In this document: positions 26,703 to 41,200 of the stretch, one piece after another | Position numbering within the stretch: position 1 is the first letter of the stretch | How the letters are laid out: each line of letters opens with the position of its first letter | Source: Pseudarthrobacter sulfonivorans | GTDB taxonomy: Bacteria > Actinomycetota > Actinomycetes > Actinomycetales > Micrococcaceae | Assembly: GCF_024391045.1 (NCBI RefSeq) | Contig: NZ_JANFCZ010000004.1 | Coordinates: 124,001-188,000, forward strand | Direction of reading: 5' to 3' | DNA length: 64,000 nt | Program-made: the position numbers and the translations under genes | Notes under the pieces: generated by a model | Seen by the model: the letters and a program-made list of their open reading frames with translations, nothing else | What the model was told of the DNA's origin: nothing | The model's database searches: none

Positions 26703-26967
26703 GACGCCGGCACGGCAGGGCAGCAGAGCCACCGCTCGGAGCGCCCACCCACCACAATGTCGTGGCAAACAGGGCCCGCCCGGACAGCAGATAGCCGCTG
26801 CCCGGTCAAGCCCGGGCCAGCGGCCTGCGTAACTCTTCGTTCAGCAGGCCTGTCTGGCCTACAATTTCCTGTAAATAAACACTTTGTTGTGCCCATCACA
26901 CCGGCGCTCAGAAGTGGGGCCAACGGTGTCCCTTCCATACGTACGATCTCGAGGAAGGACGTCTTCA
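26703..26967 (+). promoter_or_regulatory. Intergenic region upstream of gltB with candidate promoter
   Basis: This 265-bp gap holds no gene. A candidate -10 TACAAT lies at 26860-26865, followed by an AT-rich tract (tttcctgtaaataaacactttg) and, nearer the gene, the gltB ribosome site GAGGAAGG about 10 bp before ATG 26968. No convincing -35 was identified. It is the only sizeable break between lgt and pyk apart from the 86 bp before pyk. Confidence 0.4.
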
Positions 26968-31570
<4,603 letters not shown>

Positions 31571-31578
<8 letters not shown>

Positions 31579-33028
31579 TCCACGCGGATTTCTAAAAGTA
31601 CGCCAGCGCGAAACACAGCCACGCCGCCCGGTTCCGGTCCGCATCATGGACTGGAAGGAAGTTTACGAGGCCCAGGAAAAGGGCGTCCTGAAGGCCCAGG
31701 CCGGCCGCTGCATGGACTGCGGCGTCCCGTTCTGCCACCAGGGCTGCCCGCTGGGCAACCTGATCCCGGAGTGGAACGACCTCACGTGGCGGGGCAAGGG
31801 CGAGGAAGCGATTGAGCGGCTGCATGCCACCAACAACTTCCCCGAATGGACCGGCCGGCTGTGCCCGGCGCCCTGCGAGGCGTCGTGCGTCCTGGGGATC
31901 AACCAGCCCGCCGTCACCATCAAGCAGGTTGAGGTCTCCATCGCTGACGATGCCTGGAACAACGGCTGGGTCACCCCGCTGCCGCCGACGCGCCTGACCG
32001 GGAAGACCGTTGCGGTCGTCGGCTCCGGCCCCGCCGGCCTGGCCGTGGCGCAGCAGCTGACCCGCGTGGGCCACACCGTGGCGGTTTATGAGCGCGACGA
32101 CAAGATCGGCGGACTCCTCCGCTACGGCATACCCGACTTCAAAATGGAGAAGGAACAGGTTGACCGCCGCATCGAGCAGATGAAGGCTGAAGGCACCCGC
32201 TTCCGTACCGGCGTTGCCGTGGGTACCGACGTGACGTGGGAGCAGCTGCGCCGCCGGTATGACGCCGTGGTGGTTGCCACCGGCGCCACCGTCCCGCGTG
32301 ATCTGCCCATTCCCGGCCGCGACCTGGACGGCGTTCACTACGCGATGGATTACCTGGTTCCGGCCAACCGCGTGGTGGCGGGGGAGACCGTGGAAAACCA
32401 GATCCATGCCAAGGGCAAGCACGTGGTGATCCTGGGCGGCGGCGACACGGGCGCGGACTGCCTCGGCACCGCGCACCGCCACGGGGCCGCTTCGGTGACC
32501 ACGCTCGCCATCGGCAAGCAGCCGCCGTCGGAACGCGCGGGGCACCAGCCCTGGCCGACGTTCCCCACCCTGTTCGAAATGGCCAGCGCGCACGAGGAGG
32601 GCGGCGAACGCACTTACCTCGCCTCCACCGTGGAGTTCGTGGGGGAGAACGGCAAGCTCACCGGCGTGAAGGTGGCTGAAACGGAATTCGTGGACGGCAA
32701 GCGTCTCCCGAAGGCAGGCACCGAGCGGATTATTCCGGCTGACCTGGTGTTCCTGTCCCTGGGCTTCACCGGGGCGGAGCGGGCCGGCATCACCGAGCAG
32801 GTCAGCGCCGAATTCGACGGCCGCGGCAACGTGTCCCGTGACGGCTACTACATGACCAACACCGAGGGGATCTTCGTGGCCGGTGACGCCGGCCGCGGGC
32901 AGTCGCTCATTGTGTGGGCCATCGCCGAAGGCCGTGCCTGCGCTGCCGCGGTGGACAAGTTCCTCATGGGCAGCACCATCCTGCCCGCGCCCGTGGCACC
33001 GACGGACCGCGCCATCGCCGTGCTCTGA
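31571..33028 (+). CDS. gltD: Glutamate synthase (NADPH), small subunit
   Basis: Supplies electrons from NADPH to GltB. The 485-residue protein has the N-terminal 4Fe-4S region with [17 protein letters not shown] and CPAPCEASC (about 47-110). The FAD-binding motif [15 protein letters not shown] and NADPH-binding [20 protein letters not shown] follow, then the C-terminal [18 protein letters not shown]. The GTG start lies inside the gltB end, giving an 8-bp overlap. Confidence 0.96.
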
Positions 33029-33114
33029 CGTCCGGACTTCGACGCACGGTCAGTTCGCCTCAGGTTCACTTCCATAACGACTTAACCAATGCAGCACACT
33101 ATTAGGGTAGGTAT

Positions 33115-34599
33115 ATGAGACGCGCTAAGATTGTGGCCACTTTTGGCCCGGCAATTGCCAGCTTTGAGAACACCTTGGCGGTGTTGGAAGCCGGTGTGGA
33201 CGTTGCCCGGATGAACATGAGCCACGGCGACTATTCCGTGCACGACAACACCTACGAGAACGTTCGCAAGGCCGCAGCCCAGCTGAGCAAGCCGGTGGCC
33301 ATCATGGCCGACCTGCAGGGGCCGAAGATCCGTCTGGGCCGTTTTGTGGATGGCCCGCACGCCCTCGCCGAGGGTGACGTTTTCACCATCACCACTGAGG
33401 ATGTTCCCGGCACCAAGGACATCTGCTCCACCACGCTCAAGAGCCTGACCGAAGATGTCAAGGTGGGCGATGCCCTGCTGATCGACGACGGCAAGGTGGC
33501 GCTGCGTGCGACCGCGGTGGACGACGTCAAGGTGGTCACGGTGGTCACCGTCGGCGGGATGGTGTCAAACAACAAGGGCATCAACCTTCCGGGCGTGGCC
33601 GTGAACGTTCCGGCATTGAGCGAAAAGGATGAGGACGATCTTCGCTGGGCGATGCGCCGCGGTGTGGACCTCATTGCGCTGTCCTTCGTTCGCGACGCGT
33701 CAGACATCACCCGCGTGCACGAGATCATGGACGAAGAAGGCCGCCGCGTGCCGGTCATCGCCAAGATCGAAAAGCCGCAGGCCGTGGAGCAGCTCCACGA
33801 AATCATCGACGCCTTCGACGCCATCATGGTGGCCCGAGGCGACCTCGGTGTGGAACTTCCCCTTGAGGAAGTGCCGATCGTGCAGAAGCGCGCCATTGAA
33901 CTGGCACGCCGCTGGGCAAAGCCGGTCATCGTGGCCACCCAGGTCCTCGAATCGATGATAGATAACCCGCGCCCCACCCGCGCGGAAGCGTCCGACTGCG
34001 CCAACGCCGTCCTTGACGGTGCGGATGCTGTCATGCTCTCCGGTGAGACCAGCGTGGGCAAGTACCCGATCGAGACCGTCAAGGTCATGGCCCGGATCAT
34101 CGAATCCACCGAGGTCCACGGCCTGGAGCGCGTACCCCCGTTGGGGACCAAGCCCAAGACCCGTGGCGGCGCCATCACCCGTGCCGCCGTCGAAATCGCT
34201 GACCAGCTGGAAGCGAAGTACATCTGTACCTTCACCCAGTCCGGTGATTCCGCACGCCGCCTCTCCCGGCTGCGTCCCATCAGGCCGGTGTTCGCCTTCA
34301 CCCCGGTGGAGCACGTATGGAACCAGCTGGCACTGACGTGGGGCATCCAGCCGGTGCTGGTTCCCATGGTGGGCCACACCGATGAGATGACCGCACAGGT
34401 GGACCGCAGCCTGCTGGAGATGAAGCTGGTGAAGGACGGTGACCTGGTGGTCATCGCCGCCGGTTCCCCTCCCGGCAAGGCCGGTTCCACCAACATCCTG
34501 AAGGCACACAGGGTGGGCGACTTCGCCGACGCCGGCAGCCTGGGCGACGGCAGCGCAGGTGCGCCCAGGGAGAAGCTCGGCCCCTGGCCGACGTCCTAA
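33115..34599 (+). CDS. pyk: Pyruvate kinase
   Basis: Last step of glycolysis. The 494-residue protein starts MRRAKIVATFGPA and includes ARMNMSHGDYSVHDNTYE, DLQGPKIRLGRF, the active-site strand PVIAKIEKPQAVEQL, MVARGDLGVELPLEEVP and KPVIVATQVLESM, with a C-terminal allosteric domain (about 345-475). Start is an ATG in GGTAGGTATATG. A strong terminator follows at 34612. It lies 86 bp after gltD, so it may be read from its own promoter. Confidence 0.97.
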   Translation: MRRAKIVATFGPAIASFENTLAVLEAGVDVARMNMSHGDYSVHDNTYENVRKAAAQLSKPVAIMADLQGPKIRLGRFVDGPHALAEGDVFTITTEDVPGTKDICSTTLKSLTEDVKVGDALLIDDGKVALRATAVDDVKVVTVVTVGGMVSNNKGINLPGVAVNVPALSEKDEDDLRWAMRRGVDLIALSFVRDASDITRVHEIMDEEGRRVPVIAKIEKPQAVEQLHEIIDAFDAIMVARGDLGVELPLEEVPIVQKRAIELARRWAKPVIVATQVLESMIDNPRPTRAEASDCANAVLDGADAVMLSGETSVGKYPIETVKVMARIIESTEVHGLERVPPLGTKPKTRGGAITRAAVEIADQLEAKYICTFTQSGDSARRLSRLRPIRPVFAFTPVEHVWNQLALTWGIQPVLVPMVGHTDEMTAQVDRSLLEMKLVKDGDLVVIAAGSPPGKAGSTNILKAHRVGDFADAGSLGDGSAGAPREKLGPWPTS

Positions 34600-34611
34600 G
34601 GAATTAAATGG

Positions 34612-34647
34612 AAGGACCCCTGCCGGCTGGCAGGGGTCCTTTCGTTT
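34612..34647 (+). terminator. Rho-independent terminator after pyk
   Basis: A 13-bp perfect stem, aaggacccctgcc/ggcaggggtcctt (34612-34641) with loop ggct, is followed by tcgttt. The converging response-regulator gene ends at 34678, and the symmetric stem with A-rich sequence before it could also stop transcripts from the other side. Confidence 0.88.
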
Positions 34648-34677
34648 AACCGCTGGGTCCCGCTGGGAGCTTGGGGC

Positions 34678-35283
34678 CTAGTTGACCTGGTTGATGATGG
34701 TCTCGGCGACTTCGCGCATGCTGAGGCGGCGGTCCATGGAGGTCTTCTGGATCCAGCGGAAGGCCTCCGGCTCCGTCAGGCCCATCTTGGTGGTGAGCAG
34801 GCTCTTGGCGCGCTCAACGAGCTTGCGGGTGGCGAACTGCTCCTGCAGGTCCGAAACCTCGCTCTCGAGGGCCTTGATTTCCTCGTGCCGGGAGAGGGCG
34901 ATCTCTAGGGCGGGGATGAGGTCCGCGGGGGTGAACGGCTTGACCACGTACGCCATGGCGCCGGCGTCGCGGGCGCGCTCCACGAGTTCCTTCTGGCTGA
35001 ACGCCGTCAGCAGGACCACGGGGGCGATGCGGGCCTTGACAATCTTCTCGGCGGCGCTAATGCCATCCATGACCGGCATCTTGACGTCCATGAGCACGAG
35101 GTCCGGCTTGAGTTCTTCGGCGAGCTGCACGGCCTTCTCGCCGTTGTCTGCCTCGCCCACGACGTCGTACCCCTCGCCGCGCAGGATCTCGATGATGTCG
35201 AGCCGGATGAGGGTTTCATCTTCGGCCACAATGACGCGGCGCGCCGGCTGGGACGTGGGGTTTGACTCCGTCGGTTCAGTCAC
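34678..35283 (-). CDS. pdtaR: Response regulator with ANTAR RNA-binding domain (PdtaR-like)
   Basis: The 201-residue protein has a receiver domain (about 16-130): acidic pair in VIVAEDETLIR, phospho-acceptor Asp in LVLMDVKMPVMDG, Thr/Lys in LLTAF and VVKPF. A short coiled linker follows, then a C-terminal ANTAR domain (about 145-200, ERAKSLLTTKMGLTEPEAFR and RRLSMREVAETII). ANTAR domains bind paired RNA hairpins to prevent termination. Its partner in mycobacteria is the histidine kinase PdtaS, absent here. The GTG start has AAGGAG 5 nt ahead. Confidence 0.92.
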   Translation of the reverse strand: MTEPTESNPTSQPARRVIVAEDETLIRLDIIEILRGEGYDVVGEADNGEKAVQLAEELKPDLVLMDVKMPVMDGISAAEKIVKARIAPVVLLTAFSQKELVERARDAGAMAYVVKPFTPADLIPALEIALSRHEEIKALESEVSDLQEQFATRKLVERAKSLLTTKMGLTEPEAFRWIQKTSMDRRLSMREVAETIINQVN

Positions 35284-35486
35284 GGGATCTCCTTGGAAAG
35301 GTACGGGGGAACATCACCATTTTAGGTGCGCCCGCGGCCGTACTTTGAACTGCATGGTCTGTTGCGGCTTCAGCGGCGCGATTCTGGAATTTAGCCTATC
35401 TGCATGTAGAGTAATTCCGCGTACGTGAAGCGATCGCGTTGCTCACAATCAGCTGTGGGCGTACCGGTTTGCATCTCGTATTCCGC

Positions 35487-35568
35487 GCCCGAGTGGCGGA
35501 ATTGGCAGACGCGCCGCACTCAAAATGCGGTATCGAAAGGTGTGTGGGTTCGAGTCCCACCTCGGGCA
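35487..35568 (+). tRNA. tRNA-Leu(CAA)
   Basis: An 82-nt type II tRNA with acceptor GCCCGAG/CTCGGGC, discriminator A, anticodon stem CCGCA/TGCGG and loop CTCAAAA, giving anticodon CAA (leucine, UUG codons). It has a variable arm and T-arm GTGGGTTCGAGTCCCAC. No CCA is encoded. It marks the boundary between the core genes and the accessory region. Confidence 0.95.
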
Positions 35569-35576
35569 CAGCATAT

Positions 35577-35598
35577 CCCCTCGTCGGAGGGGTTTTTG
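35577..35598 (+). terminator. Rho-independent terminator after tRNA-Leu
   Basis: Stem CCCCTC/GAGGGG (35577-35592) with loop gtcg is followed by five T residues and gct, 8 bp past the tRNA end. Confidence 0.8.
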
Positions 35599-35741
35599 CT
35601 TTAAGGTGTTGACATTGACCGTGCTCGGGTCCCTCTGACGCTTGTCCTCGGCTTGGCCTGGCACCGCGGTGGCCCATGAAGTTACGAGGGTGGTGGGTTC
35701 AGAGCCCTGGCTGGTTGGTCCTCTGCTTCTGGGATGGGGGG

Positions 35742-37251
35742 TGTCCCTATGCTTTTAGTCAAGCGGCTTGGGGAGCTTTTTCCTGGTAGAGGGTTCCGTT
35801 TTTGAGCATGGCGAAGATGACGTCGCAGCGGCGCCGGGCGAGGCAGATGATGGCAGCGTTGTGTTTCTTCCCTTCGGCGCGCTTCCGCTCGTAGTAGGCC
35901 TTGGATAGCGGATCGTGGCAGGAGGCCATCCAGGCGGATCGGAACAGTGCGTTCTTGAGTTCCTTGTTGCCGGAGCGGGCAGGGAATTCTCCGCGGATGG
36001 AGGTGCCGGAGCGCCGTGTGACGGGTGCGATGCCGGCGTAGGCAGCGAGGTGTCCCGAAGTCCGGAAGCTGCTTCCGTCGCCGATGGCCAGGAGTATGGT
36101 GGCGGCGGTCTTGATGCCGACTCCCGGCATGGACATCAAGACCTTGGAAAGAGGGAAGTCGTCCAGGAGTTTCTCGACTTCTTCTGCCACGATGGTCCGC
36201 TGGTGTTTGAGTTCCTTGATCTGGGCGGCCACGCGCGGGATGACCAGCTCCACGGCCTCGGTCCCGGCGACGGTGACTGTCTGCTCGCCCAAGGCGGCGA
36301 ACACGGTGTCGATGAGCGTGGCCGGGTCTTTGCGGCTGTGGTTGCGGGCCCAGCGCAGCACGTTCCCACGTCCGGCGGCACGAAGACCGGTCGGGCCCGC
36401 GTATTTGATCAGCAGTTCCAAGACCAGGGAACGGGTCAGGATGGTGCCGGGAAAGGCTCGTTCCAGGGCAGGAAAGATCTGCAGCATCAGTGATCGGAGC
36501 CGGTTGATTGCCCGCGTGCATTCGTGAGTCAGGTCGGTATCAAACCCGGAGAGCACCTTAAGTGCCGAAAGCACCTCGCTGTCACGGTCGACCGCGCGAA
36601 GGGTGTGCGGCATCGCCCGGGCCGTCTCGGCGATGATGAACGCGTCACGGGCATCAGTTTTTGAGTTTCCGGGATACAGATCCGCTGCTTTTCGCATTGC
36701 CAGGCCCGGCAGGTAGGCGACTTCGCACCCGCAGTCCCGGGCCACTGCCACGGAAAGCGCGCCAATCGTGTTCGGCTGATCCACGACGATTAGCACGGTC
36801 CCATGGTGCTGCAGGCTCATAAAGAGCTCCCGCAGCCGGGCTTCGTCCTGCGGCAACGGCTTATCAAAAAGACGTTCGCCGGCGCGGTTCAACGCGGTGG
36901 CATGGTGTTCGCTCTTGCCGACATCGAGTCCGCAATAAACGTCGAATCCCTGATCCATATCGGCGCTCCTTTGCACCACTATATGGCCGCAGTCACGACA
37001 CCCGATGCCGGCACCCACGTTACTAAGAGACCTGGACCCATTGGTCCGGCCTTGTCCCTATCAGCGGTCAACAAGTGCCTCCGAACCCGGCGACAACACC
37101 CCCCGGATCATCAGTGACAGGGCGAGAAAGTCATACCGGGTCCAGCGACCATGCCCCCGGCGCTCGGGGACCCAATAAATGTAACGGGCATACGGGCCTC
37201 CTTTATAACCCTTTCGATGGCCGTGGTTGGCCTTGTTCGCTTCCTGTCGGC
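35742..37251 (-). mobile_element. IS110-type insertion element (ends approximate)
   Basis: The transposase and its flanks form one element between tRNA-Leu and the accessory cluster. IS110 elements lack long terminal inverted repeats, so the ends are uncertain. TGTCCCTAT occurs at 35742-35750, just past the transposase stop, and again at 37053-37061, making these candidate core or junction sites. The right end could instead reach about 37251, where the next gene ends, which would leave about 290 bp for a guide RNA. The interval contains hairpin-forming GGACCCATTGGTCC at about 37034-37047. Confidence 0.6.
35759..36958 (-). CDS. IS110-family transposase (bridge-RNA-guided recombinase family)
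   Basis: The 399-residue protein has the N-terminal DEDD RuvC-like domain (YCGLDVGKSEHHATAL at about 8-23, LIVVDQPNTIGAL, NSKTDARDAFIIAETAR) and the C-terminal Tnp_20 domain (MPGVGIKTAATILLAIGD, then YAGIAPVTRRSGTSIRGE with the candidate catalytic serine, then GNKELKNALFRSAW). The ATG at 36958 follows AAAGGAG, and the frame is intact, so the element may be active. IS110 recombinases are known to use an RNA encoded in the element's non-coding end. The DNA upstream of this start (36959-37251) is the place to look. Confidence 0.94.
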   Translation of the reverse strand: MDQGFDVYCGLDVGKSEHHATALNRAGERLFDKPLPQDEARLRELFMSLQHHGTVLIVVDQPNTIGALSVAVARDCGCEVAYLPGLAMRKAADLYPGNSKTDARDAFIIAETARAMPHTLRAVDRDSEVLSALKVLSGFDTDLTHECTRAINRLRSLMLQIFPALERAFPGTILTRSLVLELLIKYAGPTGLRAAGRGNVLRWARNHSRKDPATLIDTVFAALGEQTVTVAGTEAVELVIPRVAAQIKELKHQRTIVAEEVEKLLDDFPLSKVLMSMPGVGIKTAATILLAIGDGSSFRTSGHLAAYAGIAPVTRRSGTSIRGEFPARSGNKELKNALFRSAWMASCHDPLSKAYYERKRAEGKKHNAAIICLARRRCDVIFAMLKNGTLYQEKAPQAA

Positions 37252-38202
37252 TTAGCGGACGGGGAGAAACGGATGGCCCGACGGACAGTGCACTGTGCCG
37301 CTTGGCTCGCGGCCATCCGCTGGCAGTTCGACGGGAAGATCATGCGTTGCCGTGTACAGCACGTCGAGGAACTGGAGGTCTGCGAATAGGAGCTGTTCCA
37401 CCGACTCCGGGGTCGGCGCGATCGGTCTCGACCGGGCGTCGCGCAGTGACGTCAAAGCCACCGAGATCCGCAGCATCGCGCGGAACCCGGCCCGGGTCGG
37501 CGCCCAGTACATCCGTTCATCTGGTTGGTCCTGCCCCGGCGGTGCCCACCTGCGCCAGGCCGCCGCCTCCACCGCGGGCTCGATGTCGCCGAGCGAGCCG
37601 GCCACAGCATCGTCAGTCCCGGTGAGGCCGGCCCGGACCGACGGGAGCACGAAGTCGATCCGTTCGGCGCGCAGTGGTGACGGCGGCCGTGGTGCGATTT
37701 TGCGCACCACCGCCGGGCGTTCCTCGTTCGGGCACAGCATCGGCGGTGCGGGCGGCTCGGGGAGCGCCAGGCGGGGAACCGCAAGGAAGGGTCCATCGGT
37801 CACCTGCCAAGGCGCGAGGCGCAGTGCGACGGCGTAGAACGCAAGATCCAGCTCGACGTCCGCGGCGCAGGACGGGCACACCGCAAATGCACGGCCTTGC
37901 TCGACCAGAAACGCGTACAAGCGCTCCCGAGCGGCAATGACCGCGGGTAGCGCCACCGGGTCGTCGATAATCAGATCGGCGTGCTCGGCCCATATGGGCG
38001 CGCCATCCAGATCGACGGTCTGCACCAGCTCGCCGCGCAACAACGCTCGTTCGCGGCCGGGGCGCCGGGGCGGGTCGACGACGAGACCCGCGACGTCCGC
38101 ACAGCGCGGGGGGTCCAGGGTGACCCGGCGCTCGGTGCCGGCCAGCGAGATGCTGGTACGACGCAGCGCATCGAGGCAGCCAACGGCAAGAGGTTCGGGC
38201 AT
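37252..38202 (-). CDS. Hypothetical protein with CPxC motif, possible CIS assembly protein
   Basis: The 316-residue product begins MPEPLAVGCLDALRRTSI. One CPSC pair (FAVCPSCAADVELDLAFYAV, about residues 108-127) is followed by a Pro-rich linker (PRLALPEPPAPPMLCPNEER) and a soluble C-terminal half. The layout (CPxC plus an Asp/Glu-rich strand, then IDFVLPSVRAGL) faintly resembles T4-type baseplate hub assembly chaperones found with tail-like systems, but I cannot confirm that. The ATG at 38202 overlaps the stop of the giant gene (TGATG), so the two are co-expressed. It ends next to the IS110 element; truncation by the insertion is possible. Confidence 0.7.
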   Translation of the reverse strand: MPEPLAVGCLDALRRTSISLAGTERRVTLDPPRCADVAGLVVDPPRRPGRERALLRGELVQTVDLDGAPIWAEHADLIIDDPVALPAVIAARERLYAFLVEQGRAFAVCPSCAADVELDLAFYAVALRLAPWQVTDGPFLAVPRLALPEPPAPPMLCPNEERPAVVRKIAPRPPSPLRAERIDFVLPSVRAGLTGTDDAVAGSLGDIEPAVEAAAWRRWAPPGQDQPDERMYWAPTRAGFRAMLRISVALTSLRDARSRPIAPTPESVEQLLFADLQFLDVLYTATHDLPVELPADGREPSGTVHCPSGHPFLPVR

Positions 38203-41200
38203 CACGGCTTCAGCTCCTCGAACCGGACCCGCTTGAAGTTGTTCTCGACCTCGTCGTCATCGAACGCCAGGGTCCCGACCGGGACGTCAGCGAACACGCT
38301 GCGCCCAATGATCGGGTCGCCGTGCATGAACCAGTTGCCCTTGCCCCAAAGCTTGTCCGCCGCTGCGTTCAACGGCACGTACAGGTGGACCTCGACCCTC
38401 TCATCGGCCAGCCCGGGAACCTCGGCCGTCCGGCGCAGGTCGCCCACGAGGGCGTTCCCGCTCTCCGGCGTGTGACGGTCGACGTACCGGTAGACGCTGT
38501 CCATGTAGCCGCTGGCGCCGACGCGCGACAGCATCGGCATCGCGTTGAGCCGGTCCACGACCGTGCCGACGGTCGAGACCTTAAGATCCCGCTCGATGAT
38601 CGCTGTGCGGGCGGCCGACGACAGGGCCGGCGCATCCTTCTCGCCGAGCTTGGCGGCAACGGCACGGTTCTCCAGTACGCGCAGCTCTATCGCGCGCTGC
38701 TTCGCCTCGTCAGGGTAGAGGAACCCGCGCTTGACGCGGTCGGTCAGCTGCTCGGCCATCGCGGCCTGAACCCTCTCAACCCGAGTACGCACGAAGGAGG
38801 AGACGGACTCCGACATTACCGGCGCGACGACCATGTCCATGTGCGCGCCGGCCGACTGCATCGCCAGCTCGGTGACCTGCAGCTTCTCCAGCGCCTGACG
38901 GTAGTCCCCGTGGTCGTCCACATAGGTGACGTAGGTCTTCGCGAGGTCGTAGGAGTTCTCCTGCAGGCGCTCCGCAGTGAGGCCCTGGAACGGCGGAACG
39001 ATGGCCAAGTTGGCGGCGTACTGCGCCACCAAGCGCTCGGCCTGGATGATCGTCGCGTCGGTCGGGCTGAGGGCCGGGTCGACGCGCTCGACGCCCAGCA
39101 GGAGCTCGTGCATCCCCGCGACGCTCGCCTCACGGACGGACAGCTGCTGTTCGTAGGCCGCGCGCGCCTCCGATCCCGGCGTCAGCAGGGGCGAGGGCCG
39201 CGACCCGCCGACCGTGGGATCGAGGCGGTAGCGGGCGTTGTCCAGCATCTGTGTCAGCTCGCTCTCGTGCTTGCGGATCATCGCCCAGTCGACGGATCGG
39301 GGCTCGCGGAGAAGCCAGCTCCCGATCATCCTGAGCACGCCGATACGGGAGTCGATCATGTCCCACTGCTCCATCTTGCGGATCTCCTCCGCGGACATCC
39401 CGTCGAGGGAGAGCTTGGCTTCGGTCGACTGCATTGACTCGAGGATCTGCCTGCGGGACTCCGCCACGTGCTCTGCGTCGCCCTGATGCGCCCGAAACTG
39501 AAGCTGCACGAACTGCTCCCGCATGATGTCGAGCTCGGGCAGACCGGCCCATGCAGTCTTCGCCTCATCGTAGCCCCCGGCGAACGCCTTGAGCAGGTCG
39601 CGCTCCTTCGTGGTGACCTTCTCGCGATAGGCGCGGACCTCCTCGGCGATCTTGGTCTTCAGCTGGTCGTTCGGGGTCGGCCGGTCGGCCAACTCGAGAA
39701 GGCCGATCAGGACCGTGTACTCCTTCATCAGCTTCTTGATCTCCTGCCGCGAACGCGCGACGTCGTCCGGCAGGAAGTCGTACTTGCGCTCCAGCCAGTC
39801 GTACAGGCCGACCCACTCCAAGAACGGGTCGACCGCGAACTGCAGCGCGAACCCCGCCGCGGCGACAAACGCGTTCCCCGACCTCATCATCGCGCCGCCG
39901 AGGTACTGACACCCGACCTGCAGCCCGTTGCGGATCAACGAGTAGGTGATCGAGGCGTTGCGCTCCGCGTCGGTGGCGTACCGGTGCGAGCTCGCCTCCA
40001 CGACGTCGAGCACGGCCAGGACGACGAACTCCGTGTTGCTGACGGGTATCTTGTTCAGCATCCGGACGCCGACGGTGACGCCGTACGCCGTGTGCACCGT
40101 GCCGATCAGGTACTCGGGGAGGTCGATCTGCTCGTCGAGGTACTGCTGGGTCGCGCCCTCCTTCTTCTTGACCATCGAATAGATCATGATGGCGCCCATC
40201 GGCCGGGTGGTTAGGTCGGCGATCTGGCGGACCCGGTCGGCCTTGGTGAACCTTGTGCGCTGCTCGACGACCGTGCCGTCGGGTGTCGTCACGCTCGCCA
40301 CGTCGCCCGGCGCACCGCCGATCGGCTTGGTCACTTGGGCAAGTTCGGTGTCGACGTTCTTCAGCTCGTGCTGCAGCAGTTCCTTGGTCGCCTCCGGCGC
40401 GGTCTCGGCGTACTTCGACAGCATCGGCTTAAGCGAAGTCAGCTCTTTCGCGAACTCGGCACGGGTCTCGATGGTGTCTGTCGTGCGTAGTGTCTCGCGC
40501 AGCGCGTCGACCCGCAGGATCGCGTCTGCAATCTGGCGCTGTGCCTCGGTGATCCCGCCGGGTGGTTGTTTCAGCAGCGTGAGGGCAACCGGGTCGAACT
40601 TGGGCTCCCCGACGGGAGCGTCGGTCGCTACGAACTTGACCCGTTCATCGGCGAGCAGCGTCTCCAATGCGGTGTGCCGGGCGGCGGCGATCGGGTCGTC
40701 GGATGCCACGCCGGGTGCGGATTTGCCGGGATCCGGCGGACGCAGCTTAGACTCGTAGTGCTCTATGTAGGCGTTACGTGCCTTGATGATCTGTCGTCGG
40801 AGCTGTCCCAGGGCTTGGACCTTGGTGTTGCTTTCCCCCGTTTTCTGGCGGAACTCCGCGGCCGGAGTCCCCTTTTTCCGGGGGCGGGTCGCCAGCAGCT
40901 CAGTGATCGATCTCTCGATGGCGTCCAGCGCCGCGTCCGACCTGCGGAGGAGCCCCTTGCTCACAATTCCGGTCCGGTACGGGTCCTGAGTGACCCCGGC
41001 GATAGTCTTCTCCGGCCCCAGCACCACCTCGAGCAGGTCGACGGCTTGCTTGTTCGCCGCGACGTAAACTTCGATCTTGAGTTCGTTCAGCAGCCAGACC
41101 GTGAGCGGGTCGACGAGTGTCGCGGCGGGGTTGGTGGCGTCGATGTGGCCGGACACGATGACGATGTCCGTCGTCATGCCGCCGGACGCGCGCTTGACCC

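Noticed and set aside
39468..40214. 248-codon plus-strand open frame opposite the giant protein
   Set aside because: It is antisense to a continuous 1,701-codon frame that carries recognisable domains, and it has no motif of its own.
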